A stretch of DNA of 64,000 nt from Protopterus annectens (Eukaryota; Chordata; Ceratodontiformes; Protopteridae). Shown here in pieces: positions 54,330 to 64,000 of this stretch. The stretch is from NCBI RefSeq assembly GCF_019279795.1, contig NC_056734.1, positions 3,681,506 through 3,745,505 on the forward strand, given 5' to 3'. The notes under the pieces are model-generated. The model made no database searches. It saw nothing but the letters and a program-made list of their open reading frames with translations, and was not told the origin of the DNA. Numbering within the stretch: position 1 is the stretch's first letter; each line of letters begins with the position of its first letter. Both the position numbers and the translations under genes were made by a program.

Positions 54330-55372
54330 CGCAGGGACTGGTCCATCCACACCTACGAAATCTCAAGATGACTGCTTGGTTCCACCATTTCCAGTAATTG
54401 CCAGGTGGAATAATCTATCTTCCCTAGTACAAAAGATACTTCTCATAAACGTCCACCAGGAAACTTAGCAAATACAACAGATTTGTGCTTTTGTTTGAGG
54501 AAAAGGGTATTGGAATATTTATCCACCTTATTCCAATTGGGAACCTCTGCTTCTACCATTAGAGTTCATTTAGCTGCTATTTTGAATTTTCATAATCATT
54601 TTGATGACCTTTCCCTGATGTCTCGTCGTCTCTGTAAAACCTTTCTTAAAGGTGCCATACATTTCAAACCACCTTTTAAAAAATACATTGTGCGTTGGAA
54701 TTTAATGTTGGTCTTGCAAAGTTTGGTCTGTCAGCCTTTTGAACCAGCAGCCACCTGTGATATCAAATGTGTATCTTGGAAAACTCTATTCCTGGTAGCC
54801 ATCATGTCAGCCAGGAGGATATCAGAATTGCAGGTTGTGTGTGTGTAAAACATCCATATATCATTTTTCACAAAGAGAGAGAGCATCACTCAGAACTACC
54901 CCCTTCCTTTTTGCCTAAAGTAGTGTCAGATTCCAATATTAATCAGACCATAACTCTGCCAGCTTTCTTCCCAAATTTCTTTAATAAGGGAGAATATTGT
55001 TTGCATTTGTTAGATGTACACAGATGGTTATATTTTTATTTGGATAGAACGAAATCTTTTAGAAAATCGGACAAATTGTTTCTAGCTTTTTCAGGTACTA
55101 GACTGAGAAAGCCATTTTCCAAAGTTACTCTATCAAAATGGTTGAGCGATTGCATCACCTTTATTTAGGAACAAAATGAGCTGAACTTATCAACAAAAGT
55201 TAGGGCTCATTTTACCAGATCTGTTTCTACCTCAGAAGCCTTGGATGACATATGTGCAGCTGCAACTTGGGCTGCCCACCCCCATTATGTTCATCACTCA
55301 TTACAATTTGGATATGGCCTCCAGGGGAAGAGCATTTTTTGGCTCTATGGTGCTCAGGACTATCCTTCCCTA
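54330..55372 (+). pseudogene. DIRS 4 tyrosine recombinase
   Basis: After a damaged N-terminal part, FLRKRVLEYLSTLFQLGTSA and STIRVHLAAILNFHNHFD, then WKTLFLVAIMSARRISELQ with the first Arg, LPPSFLPKVVSDSN, LDVHRWLYFYLDRTKSFRKS, HFTRSVSTSEA for HxxR, AAATWAA, and in another frame FITHYNLDMASRGRAFFGSM with the Tyr. All three catalytic positions survive but in at least three frames. Ends at TAG 55370-55372. Confidence 0.87.
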
Positions 55373-55409
55373 GGGCCTCCTAGTTCATAAGGTAGCTAGA
55401 GATTTTGTC

Positions 55410-55460
55410 CTAACAGTCAAGAATGAATGAAGATTGACAACATCAGATAAAAAAGTTATG
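55410..55460. repeat. internal complementary region of DIRS 4, left part (split by DIRS 5)
   Basis: AACAGTCAAGAATGAATGAA and onward pairs with the left end of DIRS 4 (49118-49150). The complement of the right end resumes at 61788-61828 after DIRS 5. Confidence 0.85.
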
Positions 55461-55772
55461 ATGTTCTTTGTGTTTCACTGTTGCAGTCATCACATTAGGG
55501 TTATCCCTGCCAGGGTAGCCCTCGGCCAGCCCGAATGCCAGAGGATTAGTGTTTGTGTCAGTTGCTGTCGCTTGAAGACTGATGTCAGGTCATCAGTAGT
55601 ATAAAGTAAGGCAGCCAACGCCATTCAATCAGTCTTTCTTGCCGTGGAGCCAAAAGCAGAAGCGGTTCACACGAGTGCCGGTCAGCCGCTACCTGAGTTT
55701 CGTCTCCAAATTGAATTTGAAGTCTTCTAAAGCTAAGTACCCCATTGGGGATCTTTTTTCTAGCACTAACCG

Positions 55773-57600
55773 ATGTCGGAAAAAGTTAACAGTTGTCTCG
55801 CCTGTGGAAAGCAAGTACCACACCTAGACTTCCACTCTTACTGCGTCACTTGTTTAGGCCCAGACCACGACGTCCCCCCATTGTCGCTTCAGTGCTTTGT
55901 TCAACGTCAGAACTGTTCATTGTTGGGCCCTTATTGTAGCCAGATATTTTCATTTACAGTCTTAGAATTCCAATTTTGCTTCAGTAAGCCATCCTACAGC
56001 AGATCTTCCAAAAAAACATAAAGATAATGACAGAGACAGACCGCACAGGTCCAAACCTATCGACGTTTCCATTAAGCTAGTCGTCAGGCCTCCGGCACTC
56101 AGTGAGGTGCTTTCACAGCTCCTGATGCCCGCTTCTGTTGATTCACTGGCCGCTACCGAGACCCTTTTGGAGTCCGGTATGCCACAAAACTCTTCTTCGA
56201 CTAAGGATCCCATGGTCGTCTCTACCTTGGATGGGTCCAGAGCCACTGAGCAGGAACCAGCTTCCGAGGAAGTCCTTCGCACTACTGAATCTCAACACAA
56301 AACGATGTCTTCTTTTGCGACTACCATCCTTTCAAAAACAACTGAGTTTCTTAGGCCCGGGGTTCGAACCACACCCAAGAAACCGACTATCCACTCTCAG
56401 GTGCCTGCTACCTTGCCTCATTCTCAAATGCTTAAAATGGTGGAAGAGATTATCATGCTGATTACGGGAAGCCAAGTTACCCCCTCAAAAAGGAAAAGAG
56501 ATCTGTCCCCCGTAGTTTTGTCTGAACAAGAGTCAGATTAATCTGATGCGTCTGACTGTTAAGATCCCTCTCCACTTATGAGGATTCTGATGCAGAGGAC
56601 TCTATTCCTTCCGCCTCTCCACCAGAGGATTTTTCCTTTGGGAAAGCCCTGCGTACTTTAAGGGAGCATTTCCAATGGGAGAGTCAGGACTATCCTCAGT
56701 CTAAAATGAGACTCAGGGAATTCTTAGATCTTCCGCAACACAGACCCATGGCCATCCCCCCAGTCCTGGATGTTGTGCGTGATGATTTCTTTGAATCCAG
56801 CTTGACTCCTGACACCCTACCTTCTGCTCTCAGAAAACCAGACAGGTACTATAGAGTCTCTGACTCACACACATCTTTTTAAAAATCCTAAAGCTGACCC
56901 TGAGGTCATTTCTCAAGGGCAAAAAAGGATTAAAGCAACTTCTGCTAAGAATCCCACACCCACAAACAGGGATTTCCAAGCATTGGACAGATGGGGTGAA
57001 AAAGTATACACCTGAGCTACTCTTGCTATCGGGGCACTAATTTTTTAGTTCCATATGCTGAAATTTCGGCAGCATACCCTGGAACTCCTTAAACAAAAAA
57101 TGTCTTCCCTTTCTACTTGGACAGAATCCAAAGATTTGCAAGACTTGATGCATTCTGCAAGCCAAGTAACTAAACACACTTTGTGCTGTGGTTTTGATGC
57201 CCTAGAAGCTTCTTGTAGGGAAGCAGTCACTGAATCTGCCATTAGAAGACATGGATGGTTTAAGGAACAGCCCCCTGACAAACCATGTCAAATCTAAATT
57301 GTTGGATGCCCCCTTGCACAAAGATAATTTATTTGGCACTAAGGCAAAATAGGTCTTAAAAAAATGGAAGAAAAAACAAAATATATGCAAACAGTTAATG
57401 ATTTCTTTCTAGTCCAGACCCCTAGGATCAGCAGGCATTTTCCTTCCAAGCACTGGTCCTTTCCTGCTGTGAGTAAAACAGGCCCAGCCTAGACCCCGTC
57501 AAAACAGATCCTCCCCAGACAGCAGACCCAGGGAATGCAGAGATCTAAGCAGTGGACTATCTCCACTTCAAAACCAGGGAGTTCTAAGCCACCCCCTTAT
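55773..57600 (+). pseudogene. DIRS 5 gag-like ORF1
   Basis: ATG at 55773 starts MSEKVNSCLACGKQVPHLDF with a well-kept cluster (CLAC, HSYCVTCLG). Later frames: MLSQLLMPASVDSLAATETL, KRKRDLSPVVLSEQESD, a conserved acidic/aromatic block (ASPPEDFSFGKALRTLREHF), DLPQHRPMAIPPVLDVVRDD, and a helical block near 57055-57297 (MLKFRQHTLELLKQKMSSLS ... AIRRHGWF). Stops at 56541, 56878, 57295 and several indels. Confidence 0.78.
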
Positions 57601-58445
57601 GGTAAGAACTCACAATGACTCACCACCTCCTCCCCACCTTCACTTACCCCTAGGAGGAAATCTCTCATTTCACTCCAGCAATTGGGCCACGCTAACCAAG
57701 GACCAATGGGTTCTGAACATTGTGTCTCAGGGATACAAATTTTCCTTCCATACCATTCCAACCCAAAAAGGGTTCCCAGATCTACCACCAAATCATTGGG
57801 CAGAGGCTCAAATCAAATCCTTTCCTTTCTCTCTATGAGAGCAATAGAGCACATTCCTGAAGAACACATAGACCAAGGCTTCTATGCCAGACTTTTTCTG
57901 GTGCCCAGAAAAGAGGGCACCTGGCGCCCCATCCTCGATTTATCAATTCTGAACACCTTCCTGGTGATCCCAAAATTCAAAATGCTCACCCTCCAGCAGC
58001 TGCTACCCATGCTCTCCAAGGACGCTTGGCTAGCCACTCTAGATCTAAAAGAGGCCTACCTACACATCCTTATCAGGGAATCATGCAGGAAATCTCTCTG
58101 CTTCAGAGCAGGATCTCAACACTTTGTTATTTGTGCTTCCCTTTGGCTTATCTGCTCCCAAAGTTTTTAGAAAATGTCTGGCTCCGGCCATTGCATTTTG
58201 CAGACAAAGAAATATTCAAATTTACCCATACTTAGACGACTGCCTTATTCAGGCAGACAGGAAAAGCTGCTCAAGCACCTGGCCTTTGTAAAGAGACTAC
58301 TAACCTCCCTAGGATACACAATCAGCGAAAAGAAATCCAAACAGGTGCCCGCCCAAAGGATAATCTTCCTGGGAGCAAGTCTGGACAGAGCACCCCAGAT
58401 GGCATTCCTTACACCAGAGAAACAAGTTTTCCTGACAACCTACTT

Positions 58446-58453
58446 CTCTCAAC
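58446..58453. repeat. 8-bp target-site duplication (left) of hAT-like insertion
   Basis: CTCTCAAC, repeated at 59246-59253. Removing one copy and the insertion restores the RT frame exactly. Confidence 0.9.
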
Positions 58454-59245
58454 GGGTTCCTTTTAGCAGAGCAAAAGACCGTAATCATGAATATGAAAAG
58501 ACCAACCTGTATTGTGCGAAATACAAAAACGCCGAACGTCCAAAACAGTGAAAATTGAAATGTCGAAGTGCAGTGGTTGGCCTGTCTGCTGTATAACTCC
58601 GTAAGGTAAGTGTGCGATAGATAGGAATTTAGGGTTAGGATGTGTGTTAAGGTAAGTTAATAGACAGGTAATGTATGTAAGATTTATTGTAGTGTTAGAA
58701 GCAGGGTTTTATTTAGCTGTATGTATGTGTATCATTTATTTGTTCTGGGTGTATTTCTGTAGGGAAAGTGTGCGGTAGTTATGGACCTTAGGGTTAGGGA
58801 GGGGTTAAGGATAGTGCATAGATAGTTGTGCATGTGAGGTTTAGTGTAGTGTTAGAAGTAGGGTTTTGTTAAATGTATGTATGTGTATTTTTTATTTTTT
58901 TGGGTGTATGTCTATAGGGGACATGTGCGGTAGTTATGGACCTTAGGGTTAGGGAAAGGTTAAGGATAGTGCAGTTAGTTGTGTATATGGGGTTTAGTGT
59001 AGAGTTAGAAGTAGGGTTTTGGTGCTTTACTTTAGGTTAGAAGTTGGGTTTGGTTAGTGTATGTATGTGGTTTATTTACTTTGTTTGGGTAGGTAGTATG
59101 TAGCGGGTGGTGGGGTTGGCCAACTATGACAGTTCGTTATTTTATTTTTCACTGTTTAGTGTGTTTGGGATTTTCGCAGTTAGTGTTATAGGTGTCGATG
59201 TTTAGGTATTTGTTTAAAGGGTTTTTTGATTTTTAATATAGATCC
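58454..59245. mobile_element. 792-bp non-autonomous, hAT-like insertion with internal tandem repeats
   Basis: Boundaries are set by an exact 8-bp TSD and by the restored coding frame of DIRS 5. Ends are imperfectly inverted: GGGTTCC...CAAAAGACC against the reverse of GGTTTTTTG...GATCC, and a second, better inverted pair lies further in (AACAGTGAAAATTGAAAT with ATTTTATTTTTCACTGTT, and TGGTTGGCC with GGCCAAC). The centre holds about three degenerate copies of a 155-bp unit that includes GACCTTAGGGTTAGGG. No ORF. 8-bp TSDs are typical of hAT elements, but the terminal sequence is not diagnostic. Confidence 0.75.
58609..59095. repeat. about 155-bp degenerate tandem repeat (three units)
   Basis: Units start near 58609, 58766 and 58921, each with (T/A)GTGCG(G/A)TAG ... 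TTAGGGTTAGG ... GTGTTAGAAG(T/C)AGGGTTTT ... GTATGTATGTG. Units 2 and 3 are closest. Confidence 0.85.
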
Positions 59246-60269
59246 CTCTCAACCATCTACCAGGCCCCAGCTATCTGCAAGGAAGATCCTGCAAGCTCTC
59301 GGGTTCATGGTATCTTGCATACTTCTTTTTCCATGTTCCAGACTGCACATGAGGAAACTTCAATGGTACCTAAAGAGCCTTTGGTGTCAACACTCTCAAG
59401 ACCTGAAAACTCTTCTACCTATAATTCCTTTCCTCAGAAAGGAATATCTTTGGTGGGCAACAGCATGCTTCCACAACAAGGGACTTCCCTTCTCCCCACC
59501 ACACCCCCACCCAGACCCTCACCACAGATGCATCAGACTACACTTGGGGTGCACACCTGGATGGCAGGTGCATACAAGGCCAATGGAGCCCTCAGGAAAC
59601 CCTCTTCACATCAATCAAAAAGAGAGGATGGCTGTGCAGCACGCTTTGATAGCTTTCAAACCCCTTCTCTCTCTATGGGTTCTCCTGATCAAAACAGATA
59701 CGACCACTGTGATGTGGTACATCAACAAGCAGGGAGGGACTCACTCCTACCCTCTATGCAGGCTGGCCATGACCCTTTGGCTCACAGCCTCTTCCATGCA
59801 ACTACACCTGTTAGCACAATTCCTACCAGGCTGTCTCAACTCGAGCTGACCAATTAAGCAGAAATCTTCTGGCCCCCACATGAGTGGCAACTCAACGGAA
59901 GTACCTTCACCCTAATAACTCAGAAATAGGGAACCCCGACGGTCGACCTCTTTGCCTCCCACACCAACCATCAGCTCAGAAATTTCTGCACCAGGGAGCA
60001 TCACTCCATGGCTTGGAAAGTAAATGCCCTGTCCTTCCCCTGGGTCAGTCTATTGGTATATACCTTTCCTCCCCATCCTCTCATCCCCATGGTACTACTC
60101 AAAATAAGGGAGGAAAAACCAAGGGTCATTCTTATAGCTCCAGACTGGCCCCCCTTGCTGTGCAGCCTGTCCCCGCTGCCTCCATGGCATCTTCTTCATA
60201 TTCCAAACCTCCTGACCCAGAGGGAAGGGGAATTCATGCGTCTCAAATTGCAGACACTCAATTTGGCAG

Positions 60270-61295
60270 CTTGGCTTATTCCCTAACCCCGAACCAATCT
60301 GCCATTCTAAGTAAACCTGGTGTGGATGTTACCCATGAGGCCAGACGTCCTAGCACCAGAAATTCTTATGCAGATAAATGGAAAAGGTTCTGCACCTAGA
60401 TCCAGGCGAAGGGAGCCAATACGGCACAGCCCTCCATCCCTCTCATCCCGGATTACTTATCTGACCCTGCTACACAGTGGTCTCTCTTTGTCCTCTATAC
60501 AAATTCATGCCTCTGCTGTTTCTGCTCATTTTCCCACTGAGCAGCCCATTTTCTCACACCTTTTGATCAAACAGTTCCTCAGAGGGGCTAGCAACATGAG
60601 GCCCCCCCCATAAGGGTACCAACGCCAGCTTGGCACCTTAACTTTGTCTTGGAAAAGCTCACCCTGCCCCCTTTCGAACCAGCTCTTTCTGCAGAGTTAA
60701 AATTTCTCTCCTGGAAGACGACTTTCCTTCTGGCCATCACTTCAGCCAGAAGAGTATCTGAGCTGCAAGCACTCATGGCTGTGGAACCCTTCATCATCTT
60801 CCATGCAGACAGGGTGTCCCTCAGAACTAACCTATCCTTCATGCCTAATCCATTCATCTGCCCACCTTCTTCCCTAATCCCCAGAACAAGGGGGAAAGGA
60901 TTCTTCACTCTCAAGATGTGCACAGAGTTCAGATTCTATCTGGATAGGACTAAATCCTTCAGAAGGTCTGATCAATTGCTGGTTAGCTTTGCTACAGGGG
61001 CAGAAGGCAAAACCATCTCCAAGCAAACTGTTTCCAAATGGATAGCACACTGCATCCACTTCTGCTACAAACAACATGGAAAGCCTCTTTCCGGGGGGGG
61101 GGGTCAGGACACAGTCCACCATAGCAGCCTCCACCTCTGCAGCTTTCTTGAGGATTCCCCACCAGGGACATCCTTGAGGCTGCCACTTGGACATCTGTTC
61201 GCACTTTTACCAAACATTACCACCTGCCTCTCTTCTCCAAATCAAGGGCAGAGTTTGCCTCTGCAGTCTTGCAAGGTATCCTAGCCAGCCCCTAG
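60270..61295 (+). pseudogene. DIRS 5 tyrosine recombinase, HxxR motif lost
   Basis: N-terminal part ARRPSTRNSYADKWKRFCT and a TAG near 60399, then LPPFEPALSAELKFLSWKTT and LAITSARRVSELQAL with the first catalytic Arg, VSLRTNLSFMPNPF, FYLDRTKSFRRSDQLLVSFA. The HxxR position reads QSTI (His to Gln, Arg to Ile) in the frame that continues STSAAFLRIP, and the end reads TFTKHYHLPLFSKSRAEFAS with the Tyr kept. G-run near 61095 marks the frameshift. Not functional. Confidence 0.87.
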
Positions 61296-61342
61296 TTTCC
61301 TTGACTGCCTCCACCCATTTCCTCCGCTTTGGGAATCTACCC

Positions 61343-61438
61343 TAATGTGATGACTGCAACAGTGAAACACGAAGAACATAGTACAGTTGTGTACACTTAC
61401 CATAAATGTAGATGTTCAAGTGATTTCACTGTTGCAGT
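61343..61438. repeat. internal complementary region of DIRS 5
   Basis: 61343-61379 pairs with the left end at 55461 (ATGTTCTTTGTGTTTCACTG), and the rest pairs with the right end (ATCTACATTTATGGTAAGGT region before 61787). Confidence 0.88.
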
Positions 61439-61787
61439 CCTTTATTCCCTCCCTCCATTCCCCCTTTGTTCTCTTTCTTTCCTCACAAGGGACATATTGG
61501 TATTTATTTTCCACTGGTGGGGTTCTTCCACCAGTACCTGGCCTCCTACTTGGGGTCTCCTGACAGGTTAGGGCAAGAAAAACTGATGTAATGACATTGG
61601 CTGCCTTACTTTATACTATTGACGACCTGATGTCAGTCCTCAAGCAACAGCAACTGACACAGAAATACTAAGCCTCTGGTATTCAGACCAGCCTAGGGCT
61701 ACCCTGGCAGGGATAACTGTAATGTGATGACTGCAACAGTGAATACACTTGAACATCTACATTTATGGTAAGGTACACAACTATACT

Positions 61788-61828
61788 TTCTTACTATAAT
61801 GTTCCATCTTTGTTGTCGATCTTCATAT
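61788..61828. repeat. internal complementary region of DIRS 4, right part
   Basis: Continues the region interrupted at 55460 and pairs with the DIRS 4 right end near 62070-62124. Confidence 0.8.
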
Positions 61829-62159
61829 CCCACCCTCCTACCCTCTCCAAAATACTCCTGGAGGTTCGGAACTAGTCCTGGGATCTTAGTAAGGTTGTTG
61901 CTCAGACAAAGCTTCCATAATTTTCTACTGTATGGGCAAAACTCTATCTGAAGGGAAGGGAAGAGAGGCAGTATGGGTAGGCTTGGTTTGAGAGTTTGTG
62001 GCTGGTTCGACCTTGATATAACAGTTGAGTTATATCTATCTAGTTACATCATCCTAACAGTCAAGAATGAATGAAGATAACCAACACAGATGGAGCGTTA
62101 TGGTAAGAAGATAACATCTTTTTTAGAAAAACATGAAAAGACCATCAAACCATGTAAAA

Positions 62160-62320
62160 ACATTTTTAGTAAAAAGAATGGTTAAGATCTTCGCCTCCCA
62201 TTCACAAGGTTCGATCCTGACCTCTAGACAATCCCTGTTTATAGTGTGCTTGTTCTCCCTGTATCTCTGTGGGGTTCCTCCCACTTCTGAAAAAAACATG
62301 CTGAGTGTTTCCATCTCAAA
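62160..62320 (+). mobile_element. tRNA-derived SINE fragment
   Basis: GGTTAAGATCTTCGCCTCCC resembles an A box region and GGTTCGATCC is a close B-box match about 25 bases on, so this is a tRNA-like pol III head. It is followed by GTTCTCCCTGTATCTCTGTG and TTCCTCCCAC, then AAAACATGCTGAGTG, the body known from the HE1/DANA-type SINE group of aquatic vertebrates. It is degenerate and lacks an acceptor-stem fold, so it is not a tRNA gene. It sits just outside the right end of DIRS 4. Confidence 0.65.
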
Positions 62321-62789
62321 CTCAGTCTAGAATTGAGCTGTGGGCAGCAGCACATACTCTAGATCGGTGCCCTTTAGGTGGAAGAGTTGTATAGCCAAAT
62401 CTCTATGGGCATTTACCATAGTGTGCAGTATCCTCACGATAGGAGAACACTGATAGACTGTTCTGTGGCAAGACTAGCCACTCAGTTTAAAAAAATATGG
62501 CTCTAGGTGATTCTGTCATGTTGACTAATATCAAATGGTGTGGGTAATTGCCAATGATAAATGAGTTGAGGACCCAGTCTACTCTTACTATAGGGACTCA
62601 TGATAACAGTGGGAGGGTTGTATGTGCTGCTGTTGGTTTGTGTGTAATCCCTAAAGACCAGCAGCCCTGGGTCAATCAGGTACAAGCCAGCCAGTGTCCA
62701 TTTGCTCAGGTTGGGTTAGCAGGGATAGCTCTGTTGAGCAAAAGTTGAGCATAAAACCAATCATAAACTAAAAATTGCTATACTCATTG
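62321..62789. other. unassigned sequence between the SINE and the RTE LINE
   Basis: No ORF with domain signal. Part may be the SINE tail or LINE 5' UTR; not resolved. Confidence 0.45.
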
Positions 62790-64000
62790 TAGGTTCACTG
62801 ACAGAATAGTGCTTGGAAGTGGATGACACTATTGTAAGGAGGAGGCTTGACAATGTCGGAGACAAGATGAAAGGGCAGTGCAACAAAACCACTTGACGTG
62901 GGGTCCAGAGTTTACTACTCATGAGGAGAACAGGCTAGAAATGGTGTGGGAATTGATAAGGAGAGGCATCAGAAGATAGTGAGGGATGTCATCACAATTA
63001 GTGACAGACAGCAATCAGACTGCAGCCTAAGGATAGTGCAGTATTCATAATTTCAGCCTATGCCCCACAGAAGGGTTGTGATAGGGAAGAGGAGTGCATT
63101 CAGACTGCAGTTTCAGGACCTACTAGATAAAGCAGAACAACAGGAATTGGTATTTATAATGGGTGACCCAAATGTAGATATCAAGACAGAACAGGATATG
63201 AGAACTGCCTAAGGTCCACATGGGTGGGGCAATAGGAATAAAGAAATATAGGCCATTCTAGACTCCAATCTTGTAAATGGCTTGATAGTAACCAACGCAC
63301 TGTTTAGAGAGGCCATCACAAGATCACATACAAGGGTGGCCACCCTGCAAGTCAATTAGACTTCCTCATGGTCAGGAAAGGGCACTAAGGTAGAATCTGT
63401 GACTGGAAAGTCATCCCCAGTGAAGCAGTCAGCTCACAGCATAAACCACTGGTTGCCATAATCAGTTACAAGCAGTGGCCAAAGAAGGCTATAAGTGCCT
63501 AAGAGTATAAGGTCAACAGAGACCAGGCTAAATACATGGATGATGAGTGTGGAGAAAGACAATGGTTCAATGAATTTACTCAGAGCTCTAGCACCTCGAG
63601 AAGAAGAATAAATAGGTGGAAGTGGAGAATGACAGTGGCTTAAAACGGCATGTGTGAGGACTACAGAACAGATATGTAGCAGAGCCAGGTGGTGGAATGC
63701 AGAAGTCTAGGAAGTCTACAAAAAAAAGGAGTGCAGGAAAAAGTGGGAGATAAAGATGGACCAAGCTAGGAAGGAATAATGGATGGCTGACAAAGGCTAA
63801 GAAAGCAGTTGTAGTAGCAAAGAACACGGCGTCAGAGACAGTCTACCTGCTTCTGGAAAGTGACTCAGTAGATGGCACAAAGAAACTATATTAGGTTACA
63901 AGTGAAAGGCAGAAAGATAAAGAAGATAGTTACACTCTTCATAAGGGATGCCAGCAGCAACCTGCTCAGCAGTCCAGAGGACATCAAAGGCAGATGGGAG
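62790..64000 (+). mobile_element. RTE-clade LINE, endonuclease region, degenerate and truncated by the window
   Basis: Across several frames the plus strand shows the RTE endonuclease series: DVITISDRQQS, SAYAPQKGC (near 63055), the MGDPNVDI block (near 63165, matching GGDFN-type motifs), NGLIVTNALFREAIT (near 63275), QVN/QLDFLMV (near 63355), CDWKVIPSEAV and SQHKPLVA (near 63400-63455), then the linker to RT with GTKKLYQVTSERQKDKED and SSPEDIKGRW (near 63880-63995). This order, especially the K-V-I-P-x-E-A-V block, is characteristic of the RTE clade. Stops and indels are frequent, so it is an old copy; the RT would lie beyond 64000. Confidence 0.8.

Larger units (their letters stand above)
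57601..59870 (+). pseudogene. DIRS 5 reverse transcriptase / RNase H, interrupted by a hAT-like insertion
   Basis: NWATLTKDQWVLNIVSQGYK, then GFYARLFLVPRKEGTWRPIL, MLSKDAWLATLDLKEAYLHI (Asp), and after an indel IYPYLDDCLIQADR (catalytic box YLDD intact), TISEKKSKQVPAQRIIFLGA. The frame is broken at 58454 inside LTTYFSQ by the 792-bp insertion and resumes in phase at 59254 with PSTRPQLSARKILQALGFM. RNase H: TTDASDYTWGAHLDG, then WYINKQGGTHSYPL. An adjacent block with (VDLFASHTN-like) sequence follows near 59940. Confidence 0.88.
55461..61787 (+). mobile_element. DIRS retrotransposon 5, nested in DIRS 4
   Basis: Distinct subfamily. Inverted repeats 55461 to about 55625 and about 61583-61787; internal complementary region about 61343-61438 that spells the two ends joined. 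It lies exactly within the DIRS 4 complementary region, and no TSD is present. Coding order gag, RT/RNase H, recombinase; protein sequences differ clearly from DIRS 1-4, with SKDAWLATLDLKEAYLHI in RT for instance. It carries a 792-bp DNA-transposon-like insertion in RT. Confidence 0.92.
49118..62124 (+). mobile_element. DIRS retrotransposon 4, split by DIRS 5
   Basis: Left end 49118 (inverted repeat to about 49275), coding part to 55372, internal complementary region 55410-55460 continuing at 61788-61828, and right inverted repeat about 61915-62124. The 6.3 kb between 55461 and 61787 is DIRS 5. Without it the element is about 6.7 kb, of which 399 bp is a tandem duplication. Gag, RT/RNase H and recombinase are all recognisable but broken. 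Confidence 0.92.

Noticed and set aside
58790-58810. TTAGGGTTAGGG, possible interstitial telomere repeat
   Set aside because: Only short stretches inside a 155-bp repeat unit of a transposon; not a telomeric array.
58609-59095. CRISPR-like repeat array
   Set aside because: Repeats are about 155 bp, degenerate and contiguous, in a eukaryotic transposon.
49118-62124. A single giant composite element or endogenous virus
   Set aside because: Internal complementary regions, ends and coding order show two separate DIRS elements, one within the other; no envelope gene or LTR pair of a retrovirus was found.
62160-62235. tRNA gene-like A and B boxes
   Set aside because: No acceptor stem or cloverleaf, and the downstream sequence matches a SINE body.

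Overview
The window looks like a piece of a very large, repeat-filled vertebrate genome. The transposon set (L1-type LINE, CR1/Rex1-like and RTE LINEs, Penelope-like elements with GIY-YIG endonucleases, and at least five DIRS tyrosine-recombinase retrotransposons) together with AT-rich intron-like host DNA suggests a salamander, caecilian or lungfish; this is inference and the species cannot be fixed. Nothing bacterial or viral is present. Host coding sequence is minimal: one convincing terminal exon with its own poly(A) signal (11795-11931, +) and a few weaker exon candidates (1383-1486 +, 22043-22221 +, 32626-32755 +, 48428-48720 -).

Layout. 1-945: 3' end of a CR1/Rex1-like LINE. 2975-10058: almost full-length L1-type LINE between 17/18-bp target-site duplications (TSDs), with an unusually long inter-ORF region. 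11795-12125: host terminal exon and 3' UTR. 12708-16509: Penelope-like element (PLE) A on the minus strand. 17123-21773: PLE B on the plus strand, interrupted by a 1.4-kb non-coding PLE derivative (PLE N, 19262-20662). 22672-31622: PLE C, a large palindrome whose left arm was later split by DIRS element 1 (22754-29020), which itself carries a 217-bp fold-back insertion. 32933-39099: DIRS 2. 40829-41242: fold-back DNA transposon with a 9-bp TSD. 42003-46503: internally deleted DIRS 3. 49118-62124: DIRS 4, whose internal complementary region was split by DIRS 5 (55461-61787), which in turn carries a 792-bp hAT-like insertion (58454-59245). 62160-62320: tRNA-type SINE. About 62790-64000: endonuclease part of an RTE-clade LINE running off the window.

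The most interesting theme is the Penelope group. All five insertions assigned to it share one end structure: an inverted repeat of 47-123 bp (over 1 kb in PLE C) whose 5' copy abuts the TSD exactly, while the 3' copy is followed by a 10-64-nt non-repeated tail. A, B and N also carry, on their sense strand, a hammerhead ribozyme whose stem I differs in sequence between elements yet stays paired. These are insertions whose boundaries can be read to the base from TSDs and, for two of the nested insertions, from restored reading frames.

No element appears fully intact: each open frame has stops or shifts, and several catalytic motifs are lost (DIRS 2 recombinase Tyr to Cys; DIRS 4 YLDD; DIRS 5 HxxR; DIRS 1 gag start codon).
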